A stretch of 64,000 nt of DNA from Treponema primitia ZAS-2 (GCF_000214375.1 NC_015578.1:3224001-3288000), one strand, 5' to 3'; positions 42,072 to 51,214 are shown, counted from the stretch's first letter. Notes: a model not told the origin generated them from the letters alone. Numbers and translations: made by a program.

Positions 42072-42845
42072 TTAACCGCTAAGCTTTTTCCCTGAAACTT
42101 TCTCCATCTGCTTAACCATGGCTGCCATATCCCGTGGCAGCGGCGCACTCAGGGTAAGGGCGCTGTTCTCCCCAGCCAGCCCCGCTTCCTCGTCTGAGGG
42201 CAGCACCAGCTTTGCTGCGTGAAGGCCCAGCCTTTCCAGGAGGGGCTTTTCATCCAGGGGATCACCGCGCCAGTTTTTCTTAAAAGAAGAAAGGTACACC
42301 GGCTTCGGGCTGTTCCTGGCGCCGTAGAGGGGATCGCAGACTACAGGGTGGCCCAGGCTGGCCAGGTGGACCCGTATCTGGTGGGTACGGCCTGTGGCGG
42401 GGCTTGCCTCTACCACAGAATAGCTGCTCGCAGAGAGGAGAAGGCGGAAGCTGGTAAAGGATTTTTTGCCGTGCGGTTTATCAACAACCGTGCGGTGGAG
42501 CTTGTCCCCATCCGGGGCCAGGGGGAGATCACAGTCCGTTTCAGTCCAGGAAGGGCGGCCGTGGATAATGGCGAAGTAGGTTTTCTGCACTTCCCGGGAC
42601 TCAAAGGCTTTGGAGAGGCGACGATGGGTTTCTTCGTTTCGGGCGAAGACTATCAGCCCCGAGGTGTCCCGGTCAATGCGGTGGACTATGTAGACCCGGC
42701 TGCCGTAATGGACTTCCAGGAGTTTGTCCAGTCTGTCCTGGGATTCGTCCCAGCGGTCGCCGCTAACGGTTATGCCCGCAGATTTATTGACAGCAGTAAT
42801 ATTGCTGTCCTCATGGATGATAGCGTAGGGTTGTTTTTGCTTCAT
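42072..42845 (-). CDS. RluA-family pseudouridine synthase
   Basis: 257 residues. Converts uridine to pseudouridine in rRNA or tRNA. Catalytic motif HRIDRDTSGLIVFAR with the essential aspartate, N-terminal YAIIHEDSNITAVNKSAGI, later TGRTHQIRVHLASLGHPVVCDPLYG. No S4 domain is present, so it is closer to the short RluA/TruC type; the target base is not predictable. It is the last gene of the leftward sensor operon, with a nine-base gap after the hybrid kinase and AAAGGAA as ribosome-binding site. Confidence 0.92.
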   Translation of the reverse strand: MKQKQPYAIIHEDSNITAVNKSAGITVSGDRWDESQDRLDKLLEVHYGSRVYIVHRIDRDTSGLIVFARNEETHRRLSKAFESREVQKTYFAIIHGRPSWTETDCDLPLAPDGDKLHRTVVDKPHGKKSFTSFRLLLSASSYSVVEASPATGRTHQIRVHLASLGHPVVCDPLYGARNSPKPVYLSSFKKNWRGDPLDEKPLLERLGLHAAKLVLPSDEEAGLAGENSALTLSAPLPRDMAAMVKQMEKVSGKKLSG

Positions 42846-42854
42846 CAGGTTCCT

Positions 42855-45800
42855 TTATACCCGCCGGGAGAGGTATTTCCGCAGTTTTAGTAATACCTCG
42901 CTGAAGTCCAGGGGCTTGCCTACATGATCATTCATCCCGGCGGCCAGGCACTGTTCTATGTCCTGGCGGAATACATTGGCGGTCATGGCCACTATGGGCA
43001 CTTTTTTTGCCCACTCGGTATCCAGGGCGCGGATGCGGCGGGTGGCTTCGTAGCCATCCATCTCGGGCATCTGTACGTCCATGAAGATCATGTCAAATTT
43101 ATCCGGGGCTTCTGTAAACTGCGCCAGGGCCTCAGCGCCGTTCTCCGCACAGTCGATCTCAATTTCCGTAGGCTCAAGCAGGGCCATTACAATTTCCCGG
43201 TTAATATCAATGTCCTCCGCCAGAAGGAGATGGAAGCCCTTGAAGTTGTCCGTAACGGCGGCGTCTTTGTCTGTATCCGCCTCTTCATGGCCCAGACAAT
43301 CATTGATGATATCAGCCACAGAAGATGCAAACAGGGGTTTTGAGAGGAATTTATTCACCCCGGCTTTCTTTGCATCCCCTTCAATAATGTTCCACTCCGC
43401 TGCAGATATCATTATTACTACCGAATTCCCCGTGCTTCCCTCTTTGATGCGCCGGGAAAGTTCCACCCCGTCCATGCCGGACATCTTCCAGTCCACAAAG
43501 TAGAGATCGTAGGGCCCGTTTTTTTCGATCAGTGCCAAAGCTTCATCGCCGCTTGAGGCAGTGTCCCCCTGGAGGGAAAGTTGGCGCATAAATTCTACAA
43601 AGCAGTCCCGTATGTCTCCATCGTCGTCCACCGCCAGGATGCGGAGGTTGTTACGGTTGACCCCGGGGTTGAGGAGGCTCTGCCGGGTCTCGCTGCCCCG
43701 CTTTGTCTGAATAGTAAAGCCAAAGGTGGAGCCTTCGCCGGGTTTTGATTTTACCCAGATGGCGCCCCCCATCATCTCCACGATCCGCTTTGATATGGCA
43801 AGCCCCAGGCCGGTGCCGCCGAAGCGCCGGGATATGCTGGAATCCGCCTGCTGGAAGGAGGCGAAGAGTTTGGCCTGCTGTTCTTCGCTGATCCCAATAC
43901 CCGAATCGGTCACTTCCACCAGGATGGTGCAGATTCCTTTTTCCTCTTTTATAAACGAGGCCTTCAGTTTTATGGTCCCCTCTTCGGGAGTAAACTTAAC
44001 CGCATTTGAAAGAAGGTTGGTGATCACCTGGGCCAACCGCTGCTCATCCGCAATCAGGGATGGCGGTATATCCCCATCCAGGTGTATATTGAAGTCCAGC
44101 CGCTTCTCTTCCATCTTGGAGTTAATAACATTAACCACCCGCTGGATCAACTTTTCAAAATTGAAATCCGTATCCGAGAGGTCGAATTTATTCGCCTCAA
44201 TCTTTGACATATCCAGCACATCGTTGATGACCCCCAGGAGGTGGATGGAGGCGCCTTCAATTTTTTCAAGGCAGTAATCCTTCCGTTCAATTTCGGTGGA
44301 AGATTTTGCCAGGGAGGTCATGCCGATGATGGCGTTCATGGGGGTGCGCATTTCGTGGCTCATGTTCGCCAGGAAATTGCTCTTGGCGCTGCTTGCGGCT
44401 TCCGCCTCCAGTCTGGCCCGGGCAAGCATGGTAACATCGCTGAGGATCATCATAACGCAGACCGGGCCCGAGTTTTCAATGCCCCCGGGACCACCATTTA
44501 TCCGCCGCAGGGTCATGGTATAACTGCGATCTTCCTCCATGGAATCGGGAATCACCAATTCTGCGCTGCAGGTGTCGCCATTTTTTGATCCCACAATAAA
44601 GAGGGATGAGGCCAGGGCTGTCAGGAGCTCCAGGTGGTTTTTTTTGACAGTGGAAATTTTCTCCGCCGCAAGTATAGAAGAAAGCAGGTCAGGATCATCA
44701 GCGTTAAGCTGGTGGCTTAAGAGTATATCTACCATGGTCTGGTTAAGGTAGATACATTTTCTGTTCCCGTCAAACAGGGCCAGGGCATTGGGCATGACGT
44801 TGAGGTGGGAACAAATGATGTCCAGCATGGCGTTTATTCCGGTGATGATCAGGTGATAGTCCCCCTGGTAGGGGGTTGGGTCCGCCCTCACGTTCAGTGA
44901 ACCTGCCTGGGCCGCATTGGAGAGGCCGGCAATATCCTTGATCACCGTATGGATGGTTTGGGCCATGGAGATAAAGGTAAAGCCCAGGCGGCCGATTTCG
45001 TCCCGCCGGTTTGTAATATCCTTGGGCAGGGCGGCATCCAATTTTCCCAAGGCAAGCATATGGGCGCTTTCGGTAATTTTCCCCAAAGGTGTGGTAAGTA
45101 TCCGCTTGAGGGCGGTATGGAAGACCAGGATGAAGAACAGGATTGCTGCAATCATAATGATGATGCTTACCACGATGGCCAGCTGGAGGGGAGCGATAAA
45201 ATCAAGCCGTGGTGCCTGTATGCCCAGAGACCAGAGGGTTCCCCGAATCGGGGCAAAGCTGATAAAGATCCGTTCACCAGCCCCGGCTATGTTGGCGGAG
45301 CCGGACTGGCCCTGCTTCATCAGTTCCACTATTTCCAGCGCTTCCCGGCCCGACCCCAGGCTTTCGGTGACCAGCTCACTGCTGTAAACCCGGCCTTGAT
45401 CCCGGTGGGCAATCAGTTTTCCCGATTCGTTGATGATAAATGCGGTACCCCGGGCGCCGATATTGATGCTGTGCAGCACATCGCTGAGTATGTCGTAACG
45501 GTAACTTCCCACCAGGTACCAGGCTTCCTCTTGCAACGAAGTTTCCCGCGCAGCCGAGTTGTCATCGACCATCGTTTCCCCGGAATCGGAAAGCAGGGGT
45601 ATACCCATGAGTATCTCCAGGCCGCTGTTCCCCACTGAAGTGTCATTGATCACCAGGTTGTCAGTTTCCCTGATCCGGTGGAATATTTCCCGCCCGGAAA
45701 TACTGCGGGGAGAATCTTCGCTGCCGTCCAGAAGCACCCCGTCATGGCTGTACAGGCCGAGCCACACAAATTCTATCCCCGAGGCGACCCGCTCAATTAT

Positions 45801-46067
45801 CGCCCTCCTTTCGGAGGAGCCGGATCCCCGGCTCACAAAGGCGCTCCGATCCCGGATCATAAAAAAACGATCCCCTAGGGTATGGAGATTGCTCTCTACA
45901 TTCCGGGCCGCAGTTTTTGCAGTGGTTTGCAGCACATGGATCAAGATTTCATCGGTCAGAGAATTCATGAAATAGGTCATTACCGTCACTAATCCTGCGG
46001 TGAGGAAAATAACTACCAGTACGGCGGTAAAAGCGATACGGGTGGTGATGCTTTTTTCTTTACCCAT
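42855..46067 (-). CDS. Hybrid sensor histidine kinase with two receiver domains
   Basis: 1070 residues. Transmembrane helix 11-33, exported sensor region about 34-293, second helix about 295-317, HAMP about 318-375, PAS-like region about 415-545 (MPNALALFDGNRKCIYLNQT), HisKA with H571 (NMSHEMRTPMNAIIGM), and ATPase with N690-region, DSGIGIS and GGTGLGLAISK. Then receiver 1 (D859 in YFVDWKMSGMDG) and receiver 2 (D997 in IFMDVQMPEMDG). There is no output or HPt domain, so an unlinked phosphotransfer partner is needed. A short dispersed repeat codes SAARETSLQ in the sensor domain (about 171-179). The two genes upstream encode a binding lipoprotein and an FMN-domain lipoprotein, which suggests the kinase senses a ligand through the binding protein. 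Confidence 0.93.
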   Translation of the reverse strand: MGKEKSITTRIAFTAVLVVIFLTAGLVTVMTYFMNSLTDEILIHVLQTTAKTAARNVESNLHTLGDRFFMIRDRSAFVSRGSGSSERRAIIERVASGIEFVWLGLYSHDGVLLDGSEDSPRSISGREIFHRIRETDNLVINDTSVGNSGLEILMGIPLLSDSGETMVDDNSAARETSLQEEAWYLVGSYRYDILSDVLHSINIGARGTAFIINESGKLIAHRDQGRVYSSELVTESLGSGREALEIVELMKQGQSGSANIAGAGERIFISFAPIRGTLWSLGIQAPRLDFIAPLQLAIVVSIIIMIAAILFFILVFHTALKRILTTPLGKITESAHMLALGKLDAALPKDITNRRDEIGRLGFTFISMAQTIHTVIKDIAGLSNAAQAGSLNVRADPTPYQGDYHLIITGINAMLDIICSHLNVMPNALALFDGNRKCIYLNQTMVDILLSHQLNADDPDLLSSILAAEKISTVKKNHLELLTALASSLFIVGSKNGDTCSAELVIPDSMEEDRSYTMTLRRINGGPGGIENSGPVCVMMILSDVTMLARARLEAEAASSAKSNFLANMSHEMRTPMNAIIGMTSLAKSSTEIERKDYCLEKIEGASIHLLGVINDVLDMSKIEANKFDLSDTDFNFEKLIQRVVNVINSKMEEKRLDFNIHLDGDIPPSLIADEQRLAQVITNLLSNAVKFTPEEGTIKLKASFIKEEKGICTILVEVTDSGIGISEEQQAKLFASFQQADSSISRRFGGTGLGLAISKRIVEMMGGAIWVKSKPGEGSTFGFTIQTKRGSETRQSLLNPGVNRNNLRILAVDDDGDIRDCFVEFMRQLSLQGDTASSGDEALALIEKNGPYDLYFVDWKMSGMDGVELSRRIKEGSTGNSVVIMISAAEWNIIEGDAKKAGVNKFLSKPLFASSVADIINDCLGHEEADTDKDAAVTDNFKGFHLLLAEDIDINREIVMALLEPTEIEIDCAENGAEALAQFTEAPDKFDMIFMDVQMPEMDGYEATRRIRALDTEWAKKVPIVAMTANVFRQDIEQCLAAGMNDHVGKPLDFSEVLLKLRKYLSRRV
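45530..45553 (-). repeat. Short dispersed repeat copy inside the hybrid kinase
   Basis: CTTGCAACGAAGTTTCCCGC followed by GCAG differs by a single base from copy B in the PAP2 gene. Here it is read on the opposite strand and in another frame. Confidence 0.65.
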
Positions 46068-46081
46068 GTTCCCCTCTAGAT

Positions 46082-46582
46082 CTAATTTTCAGGCAATTCG
46101 ACCTGAGCGACTTTTCTGTCCCCGGCCTTTGCCTGCTCAATCACTGCCTCGGCCAGCAGCTTAAAGGATTTATAGGAATTGGTGGCTCCTGTTAAGACAT
46201 CAATTTTGGCCGGGTCCTGCCGGTTGAGCAAGGCTGTTGCGTAGGTCCGGGTATACCTGGTAGGATAGTTACTCTTTACGGCTTTCATTTCCCGCATATA
46301 TTCCATGTCCCAGGACTTGAGGAAACCGCTTGAGTTTTTTGCATCGTATTCAACCGTTACAATACGGTTATGGTCGATATAAACCGTGAGAAATTCCTTC
46401 CAGCCATGATTGTCGAAGGAAGCTCCTTCCGCAGTATAGTAACCCTCGTTGATAGTAAGCTTTCCTCCCGGTATAACCGGCCCGCTCTGGTCTGGGTCGT
46501 TTTCCTGTATACAGGACGACAGAATAACTGCGCCGAGAATAAGTCCCGGGAGGAGGATTTTTATGGTTCTCTTAAAAATCAT
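46082..46582 (-). CDS. FMN-binding-domain lipoprotein
   Basis: 166 residues; signal peptide and lipobox ILSSC (C24). The mature part resembles the small FMN_bind family of treponemal membrane immunogen-type lipoproteins: EGYYTAEGASFDNHGWKEFL, VYIDHNRIVTVEYDAKNSSG and VLTGATNSYKSFKLLAEAVI. The T-G-A-T-x-S stretch is where flavin is attached or bound in related proteins. Its start overlaps the end of the binding-protein gene by 11 bases, and the hybrid kinase follows 14 bases after its stop. A periplasmic redox or flavin role in the sensor operon is inference. Confidence 0.8.
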   Translation of the reverse strand: MIFKRTIKILLPGLILGAVILSSCIQENDPDQSGPVIPGGKLTINEGYYTAEGASFDNHGWKEFLTVYIDHNRIVTVEYDAKNSSGFLKSWDMEYMREMKAVKSNYPTRYTRTYATALLNRQDPAKIDVLTGATNSYKSFKLLAEAVIEQAKAGDRKVAQVELPEN

Positions 46583-47651
46583 AGTTGTCCACGTTGCTGA
46601 TGGTAAATTCTGTCCGATCCGGCAGCAGGACCACTGCGGAAACAGGGGACGTATAGGCCCCTGGGTCCAGTACCGTATTGGGCATGAGTTCCACGGTGCC
46701 TATATCAGGCACATCCACCCGGTCGCCTACCCGCAGTTGTTTGCCTATTGCCAGCTGCCAGGCCAGGTAGCAGCCCAGGGCGCCCTGGACCTGACAGTCC
46801 CAGAGGCCCCAGCGGTCAATAATGCCGGCTTTGCTGAAATCCCGCATGGCGTTGGGAGAGGCGAACCCGGTGATGGTCAGGTTCGCGGCATTAAAGCCCA
46901 GGTTTTTTGCCGCCTGGGCCTGGCCGGGCAGGGAGGTAGAATCGTTGCAGATGATAAGATCGATCCCGGGATGAGCTTTCAGTATTTCTTCCCCCACCGC
47001 AATGGCCTTCACAGGATCCTGGTCGCTATAGTAGTTTTTCGCCTCCACATTTTTCCAGTTGGGGTATGTGGCCTGTATATAGGCTTCCCCGGCGGCTTGC
47101 CAGGAATTCTGGTCCGTTACTGTGGCCTGGGAATAGTGCCAGACATAGTTTACCGGCCCTTTCAGGTTAAGCCCCCGTTTGGAAAGGCCCTTTGCCCCCA
47201 TTTCTACCAGCATCTTGCCCAGCTGGTCCGGGGTCCCCTGGGAGACCATGATCTGCCGGGCGTCGCCGGAAACATCCGAGTCCCAGGTGGTAACCTTGAT
47301 GCCCGCCGCCATGGCTTTCTTCAGCACCGGGTCCAGGGCCTTGGCGTCCAGGGCGGAAATGCAGATGGCCGCCGCCTTTTCTTCGATAGCCCGGTTGATG
47401 ATGTCTATCTGTTTGTCAATCGCCGCCTCGGGGCTCCCGTCGTAGCGTATCTTAAACCCGTTCTTCGCGGCATAGGCCTGGGCGCCCTGGTTGGCGGCTT
47501 CAAAAAAGGCGTTCCCCGTAACCTTGGGCACAAAAACCACCGTGATATCCCCGGCTTGGGCTGGTTTTGCCCCGGACCCCTTGGAACAGCCTGCGGCGAT
47601 AAAGGCGATAAGGCAGGCTGCAATAAGCCCTGATATAATACATTTTCTCAT
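46572..47651 (-). CDS. LsrB/RhaS-type sugar or autoinducer-2 binding lipoprotein
   Basis: 359 residues; lipobox IAAGC (C22). It is a cluster-B periplasmic-binding-protein family member: TVVFVPKVTGNAFFEAANQG, DIINRAIEEKAAAICISALD, VTTWDSDVSGDARQIMVSQG and LIICNDSTSLPGQAQAAKNL. This resembles LsrB (autoinducer-2) and rhamnose-binding proteins more than ribose-binding ones. No permease or ATPase gene accompanies it; the operon goes on to an FMN-domain lipoprotein and a hybrid kinase. That is the layout expected for a sensory rather than a transport role. GGGGGAG precedes the ATG. Confidence 0.87.
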   Translation of the reverse strand: MRKCIISGLIAACLIAFIAAGCSKGSGAKPAQAGDITVVFVPKVTGNAFFEAANQGAQAYAAKNGFKIRYDGSPEAAIDKQIDIINRAIEEKAAAICISALDAKALDPVLKKAMAAGIKVTTWDSDVSGDARQIMVSQGTPDQLGKMLVEMGAKGLSKRGLNLKGPVNYVWHYSQATVTDQNSWQAAGEAYIQATYPNWKNVEAKNYYSDQDPVKAIAVGEEILKAHPGIDLIICNDSTSLPGQAQAAKNLGFNAANLTITGFASPNAMRDFSKAGIIDRWGLWDCQVQGALGCYLAWQLAIGKQLRVGDRVDVPDIGTVELMPNTVLDPGAYTSPVSAVVLLPDRTEFTISNVDNYDF

Positions 47652-47808
47652 AGATACTCCCCCTACAACTATAGAACAAATTAATTATATACCAATATTG
47701 TCAGAGAGGATATCCGATCTTTTAGAAGTATGGACTATTTTTTTATATTGATTCTCCAGTATTTAAAAAGGAATAACAATTTAGTATAGTATTGTATCGG
47801 AGGTTATT

Positions 47809-48324
47809 ATGGCTCTTGTGACATTTGGGGGAAAAATGATAAAAACCAGCGGCGACCTGCCTGCCTTGGGTTCCCGGGCGCCGGATTTTTGTCTGGTGGA
47901 TGGCCAGTTAGGGGACAGGACCCTAGATAATTGGGCTAGAAAGGTGAAGATCCTCAATATTGTGCCCAGCTTTGATACCCCGGTCTGCGCCACCTCGGTC
48001 AGGCGCTTCAACCAGGAGGTGGAGAAGGAGCCCATGCTGGTGGTCCTGGGCATCTCCTGCGATCTGCCCTTTGCCCAAAGCCGGTTCTGTCAAAATGAGG
48101 GGATCCGCAATATCATCCCCCTTTCCCAGATGAGGGACCGGTCCTTCGGCAGGGATTACGGGGTGGAAATTGTGGACAGCCCCATGGCGGGGCTTCTGAG
48201 CCGGGCGGTGGTGGTGCTGGACCGGGAAAATACGGTGGTGTACACCCAGCAAGTGGCGGATATCGGCAACCCGCCGGATTACGCCGCTGCCCTGGAAGCG
48301 GCAAGAGCCGCTTTGGCAAAATGA
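47809..48324 (+). CDS. tpx: Thiol peroxidase Tpx
   Basis: 171 residues. Reduces hydrogen and alkyl peroxides using thioredoxin. Peroxidatic cysteine in SFDTPVCATSVRRFN and resolving cysteine in SRFCQNEGI, plus the ALVTFGGKMIKTSGDLP start typical of Tpx. Usual length. It is monocistronic with a GGAGG site; the hairpin in the first 193-bp direct repeat serves as its terminator. It marks the left edge of the accessory region. Confidence 0.95.
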   Translation: MALVTFGGKMIKTSGDLPALGSRAPDFCLVDGQLGDRTLDNWARKVKILNIVPSFDTPVCATSVRRFNQEVEKEPMLVVLGISCDLPFAQSRFCQNEGIRNIIPLSQMRDRSFGRDYGVEIVDSPMAGLLSRAVVVLDRENTVVYTQQVADIGNPPDYAAALEAARAALAK

Positions 48325-48367
48325 GGCGCCGTCGGGGAAGGGAATTCTCGAATAATTTTTTTGTAAC

Positions 48368-48560
48368 CTTGAAACGGATCTTTTGTTTCCTTATTGAATA
48401 GATCTCCTCCATACATTTCTCTTCATTGCCGCCGTCGTTTCCTCCTTTCGACGGCGGCTTTTTTTATGGTAACCAGCGGCGGCATTATTGCCGACCGCCA
48501 GCCTCTACCATGCCCGCCGTGGGCGAAAATGCTTCCGATACAGGCGAACCCAATTAAAGC
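48368..48560. repeat. 193-bp direct repeat, left copy
   Basis: Matches 53618-53810 at all but four positions, offset exactly 5250 bp. Two of the four differences are paired changes in the arms of a hairpin. The left copy carries only the 3' part of a small secreted-protein gene, joined to a DUF3786 pseudogene at 48560/48561. Confidence 0.95.
48428..48465 (+). terminator. tpx terminator in the left direct repeat
   Basis: GCCGCCGTCG (48428-48437) pairs perfectly with CGACGGCGGC (48449-48458), then seven Ts. The matching hairpin in the right copy has GCCGCCGCCG/CGGCGGCGG. Confidence 0.9.
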
Positions 48561-48968
48561 AGACTTTTTCTCATTGCAAAATTTTTGATAATCGGGACCA
48601 AAAACTTTTCCCAATAGGCGTGAGTTTAGCACATCGCTTTCATTATTTTCACGAAATACCTCATTTGAAAAACTTGAAAGTGTACAAAAATCGCAAAAAG
48701 GCTCAATACACGCTTCGGATAATACATAATAGCCCAAAACACTTTTTAAGTTATAATCAAATTCTTCCGTATTGCTTGGCCAAATAATTTTTTGTTCTGC
48801 GAGCTGAATTCCGTTTTTACTAACTAAATATATTCCACCTTAAAATTCAACCAAAACTTCACCCTCCGAAGTTTGTTTAATCTCAAGTCTCTTTGAGCTA
48901 TCTGAAAAATTATATTTTTGTAATAATTTTACAACCCATTTATATGTTTCTTCATGTCCCTTTTTCAT
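48561..48968 (-). pseudogene. DUF3786 paralogue, nonsense-mutated and 3'-truncated
   Basis: From the ATG at 48968 (GGAGGGG upstream) the frame reads MKKGHEETYKWVVKLLQKY, NFSDSSKRL, then stops at TAA (48840-48842). In the same frame it goes on as GIYLVSKNGIQLAEQKIIW, VLGYYVLSEACIEPFCDFC and FGPDYQKFCNEKKS. It is then cut by the left direct repeat. This parallels the first 130 residues of the intact DUF3786 gene at 51215-51850, so it is a decayed duplicate. Confidence 0.85.
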
Positions 48969-49020
48969 ATCCCCTCCATTTTCTTTGCACGCATTTTTTC
49001 TATTATCGCTGGTGTAGTAT

Positions 49021-49316
49021 CTATAGTTTATCTCTCGATTCCCTAATTTCGTCGTCATTGAATAAAAGGGCGCCAAAATAAGTAACGGTATCTTCTCCAT
49101 TGCTATAATTGATATCTGCCCGTTGTGTTAGTTCATTGACAAGAATCCCATAGCCTTCTATAAAATGATGTAATTTTTCCAGGAAACGGCAGGGCGAATT
49201 GGGGTAAGTACAGGTTTTGCATATACCGCAGCCTTATTAGACAATACAAGATAATTTTTCAGGTAAGGTTTCACTGCCGATTCCATATCTCGCGCAATCT
49301 GCTTGAAATCTACCAT
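49021..49316 (-). pseudogene. Frameshifted small gene of unknown family
   Basis: An ATG at 49316 opens MVDFKQIARDMESAVKPYLK and continues to AKPVLTPIRPAV. There the reading frame must shift to continue as FLEKLHHFIEGYGILVNELT and on to a stop at 49021. The combined product would be about 95 residues, acidic at the C-terminus. I do not recognise it. Low GC, like its surroundings. The true start and the frameshift position are uncertain. Confidence 0.4.
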
Positions 49317-49416
49317 AAATTTAATGATTGACAAAGATAATATACATATCATTCCTATAGTCATAATATGTATATTATCTTCAGATCGTCCTAGTCAGAT
49401 TGATTTTCAACAATGC

Positions 49417-49467
49417 TTGACAGTTTTGCAATGTATGATATACTCTAATAGACCAGTCGGTTTTATT
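49417..49467 (+). promoter_or_regulatory. Promoter and probable operator of the TetR gene
   Basis: TTGACA (49417-49422), 16 bp, TATACT (49439-49444). Directly downstream, AATAGACCAGTCGGTTTTATT (49447-49467) is an imperfect inverted repeat covering the start point. Autoregulation by the TetR protein would fit. Confidence 0.55.
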
Positions 49468-49503
49468 TGCCGCTGTAAATGCCTGTTTTAATGGAAAGAT
49501 TAT

Positions 49504-50073
49504 ATGGATCTGAATGCAAAAGGTTTAAAAGGCGAAAAGTCTAAAGTACAATTGATAGAATGTGCCGCCCGCTTATTTCTGGAAAATGGTTATAATGCAA
49601 CCGGAATAAACGAGATAATAACCAAAGCTGGTCTCTCCAAAGGGTCTTTCTATTTTTATTTTTCAAGTAAAAAAGAATTAGCTATATCTGTAACAGAATA
49701 TCATAGCCAAATGATACTAACCAAATTTTCCGGGATTGCACAAGGCAAAACGTGGGAAGATTTTATCGAAAAGCTGGTGGGTGGTATCGTTAAGAAAGCA
49801 AAACAGGGGGGAGTATATGGGTGCCCTTTGGCTGTATTGGGAATGGAAACCGCCTTTCTTGATCCTGACATTGCCGCAAAAAATCATGCGACTTTAAAAA
49901 GTGTGGCTGATATATTTGAAGATGTACTTAAAAGGTCAGGTTTCTCCAAAGCAAATGCAACCATTGCTGCAGAGCGTGCATTAGCCATATTCGAAGGGCA
50001 TTTGTTGCTTTACCGGTTAGGAAAAGATGGCAATGAATTAAAAAAAATTATAAGAGACTTAAAGGATTTGTAA
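49504..50073 (+). CDS. TetR/AcrR-family transcriptional regulator
   Basis: 189 residues. N-terminal helix-turn-helix: ECAARLFLENGYNATGINEI, ITKAGLSKGSFYFYFSSKKEL. The C-terminal ligand domain (about 75-189) is of the TetR_C type seen in YxaF/LmrA-like repressors (GCPLAVLGMETA, FEGHLLLYRLG). It precedes a QueG-like iron-sulfur protein and a DUF3786 gene on the same strand, so these are its probable targets together with itself. AT-rich, unlike the backbone. Confidence 0.92.
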   Translation: MDLNAKGLKGEKSKVQLIECAARLFLENGYNATGINEIITKAGLSKGSFYFYFSSKKELAISVTEYHSQMILTKFSGIAQGKTWEDFIEKLVGGIVKKAKQGGVYGCPLAVLGMETAFLDPDIAAKNHATLKSVADIFEDVLKRSGFSKANATIAAERALAIFEGHLLLYRLGKDGNELKKIIRDLKDL

Positions 50074-50121
50074 ATTAATAAAATTAATCCGGGCTGACTC
50101 TAAGAATAAGGAGAAGTGAAT

Positions 50122-51171
50122 ATGATTAATGAAAAATTAATAAAAGAGAAAGCACTAGAACTCGGTTATGAAGATTGTGGTATTATAAATATTTCTGAAA
50201 TTAATGATTATGCTGAAAAAATAAATGATCGTATTATAAAATTTCCCAATACCAAAAATACTTTAGAAAAATTAAATCGATTTACAAATTTGAATGAGCG
50301 TTTTCCATGGGCAAAATCAATTATTGTTTGTGTGCGAAAATATGGTAAATACAGTATACCGAATAATTTAAAAAATTTAATCGCTAAATATTATTTAGTA
50401 GACGGAAGAATAAATGAACAATCTATAGATTTTCAGGCAAGCATTGAATTTGAAACGTTTTTAAATAAAGTAGGTCTGAAAACAGCTACGGAAAGAAAAT
50501 TTGGACTAACCGCACTGAGATGGGCGGCATTTAAGGCAGGGCTTGGGATAATTAGAAGGAATAATTTCTTTTATACAGAAAAAAGTGGTTCTTGGGTATA
50601 TTTAGAGGCATGGCTGATAGATTGTGATATGGAAATGAAAAACAATGACAATTCAAAACCCTGTCCAAATAACTGTAACAAATGCATAAAAGCCTGTCCA
50701 ACAAAATCACTTCATGAGCCTTATTCTATGGACCGTTCAACTTGTGTATCATGCCTTACTACCTTTGAAGGGTGGGATATGAGTAAAGAGTCAAATAATC
50801 ATAATATTGGGAATTGGATATATGGTTGTGATGTCTGTCAGGATATTTGCCCCTTTAATAAAAACAAATGGATGGAAAATGAACAATTCCCACGATTAAA
50901 TGAATTGGCAGAACATATATCATTAGAAAAAATAATCGAAATGGATTATACCTATTTAGAAGGTATTATATCTTCAAAATTTTTTTATATAGGTAAGGGC
51001 GATGTATATAAGTGGAAAACAAATGCTCTTAACGCAATGTTGAATAATTATAATGAAAATTATTTATTTTATATAAGAAAGGCATGTAACGATTCTAACG
51101 AACATGTACGTAATATGGCAGAATGGGTATTAGATAAAATTACAAATTATGTACCATCCATGACAGAGTAA
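50122..51171 (+). CDS. QueG-like double [4Fe-4S] protein
   Basis: 349 residues from ATG 50122, chosen for AAGGAG eight bases upstream. Architecture of epoxyqueuosine-reductase-like proteins: an N-terminal DUF1730-like region (WAKSIIVCVRKYGKY), a middle (ERKFGLTALRWAAFKAGLG), two ferredoxin-type clusters (PCPNNCNKCIKACP, CVSC, then CDVCQDICPFN) and a C-terminal helical-repeat tail. QueG is a cobalamin-dependent reductase. This low-GC relative sits with a TetR regulator and not with tRNA-modification genes, so it may act on something else. AT-rich composition suggests transfer. Confidence 0.8.
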   Translation: MINEKLIKEKALELGYEDCGIINISEINDYAEKINDRIIKFPNTKNTLEKLNRFTNLNERFPWAKSIIVCVRKYGKYSIPNNLKNLIAKYYLVDGRINEQSIDFQASIEFETFLNKVGLKTATERKFGLTALRWAAFKAGLGIIRRNNFFYTEKSGSWVYLEAWLIDCDMEMKNNDNSKPCPNNCNKCIKACPTKSLHEPYSMDRSTCVSCLTTFEGWDMSKESNNHNIGNWIYGCDVCQDICPFNKNKWMENEQFPRLNELAEHISLEKIIEMDYTYLEGIISSKFFYIGKGDVYKWKTNALNAMLNNYNENYLFYIRKACNDSNEHVRNMAEWVLDKITNYVPSMTE

Positions 51172-51214
51172 ATTGAAATATTTACAATTTTATTAATATT
51201 TTTTGGGGGATTTG

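Noticed and set aside
46449-47633. A 394-codon rightward frame across the binding lipoprotein gene
   Set aside because: Antisense shadow of the LsrB/RhaS-like gene, with no domain, signal or ribosome-binding site.
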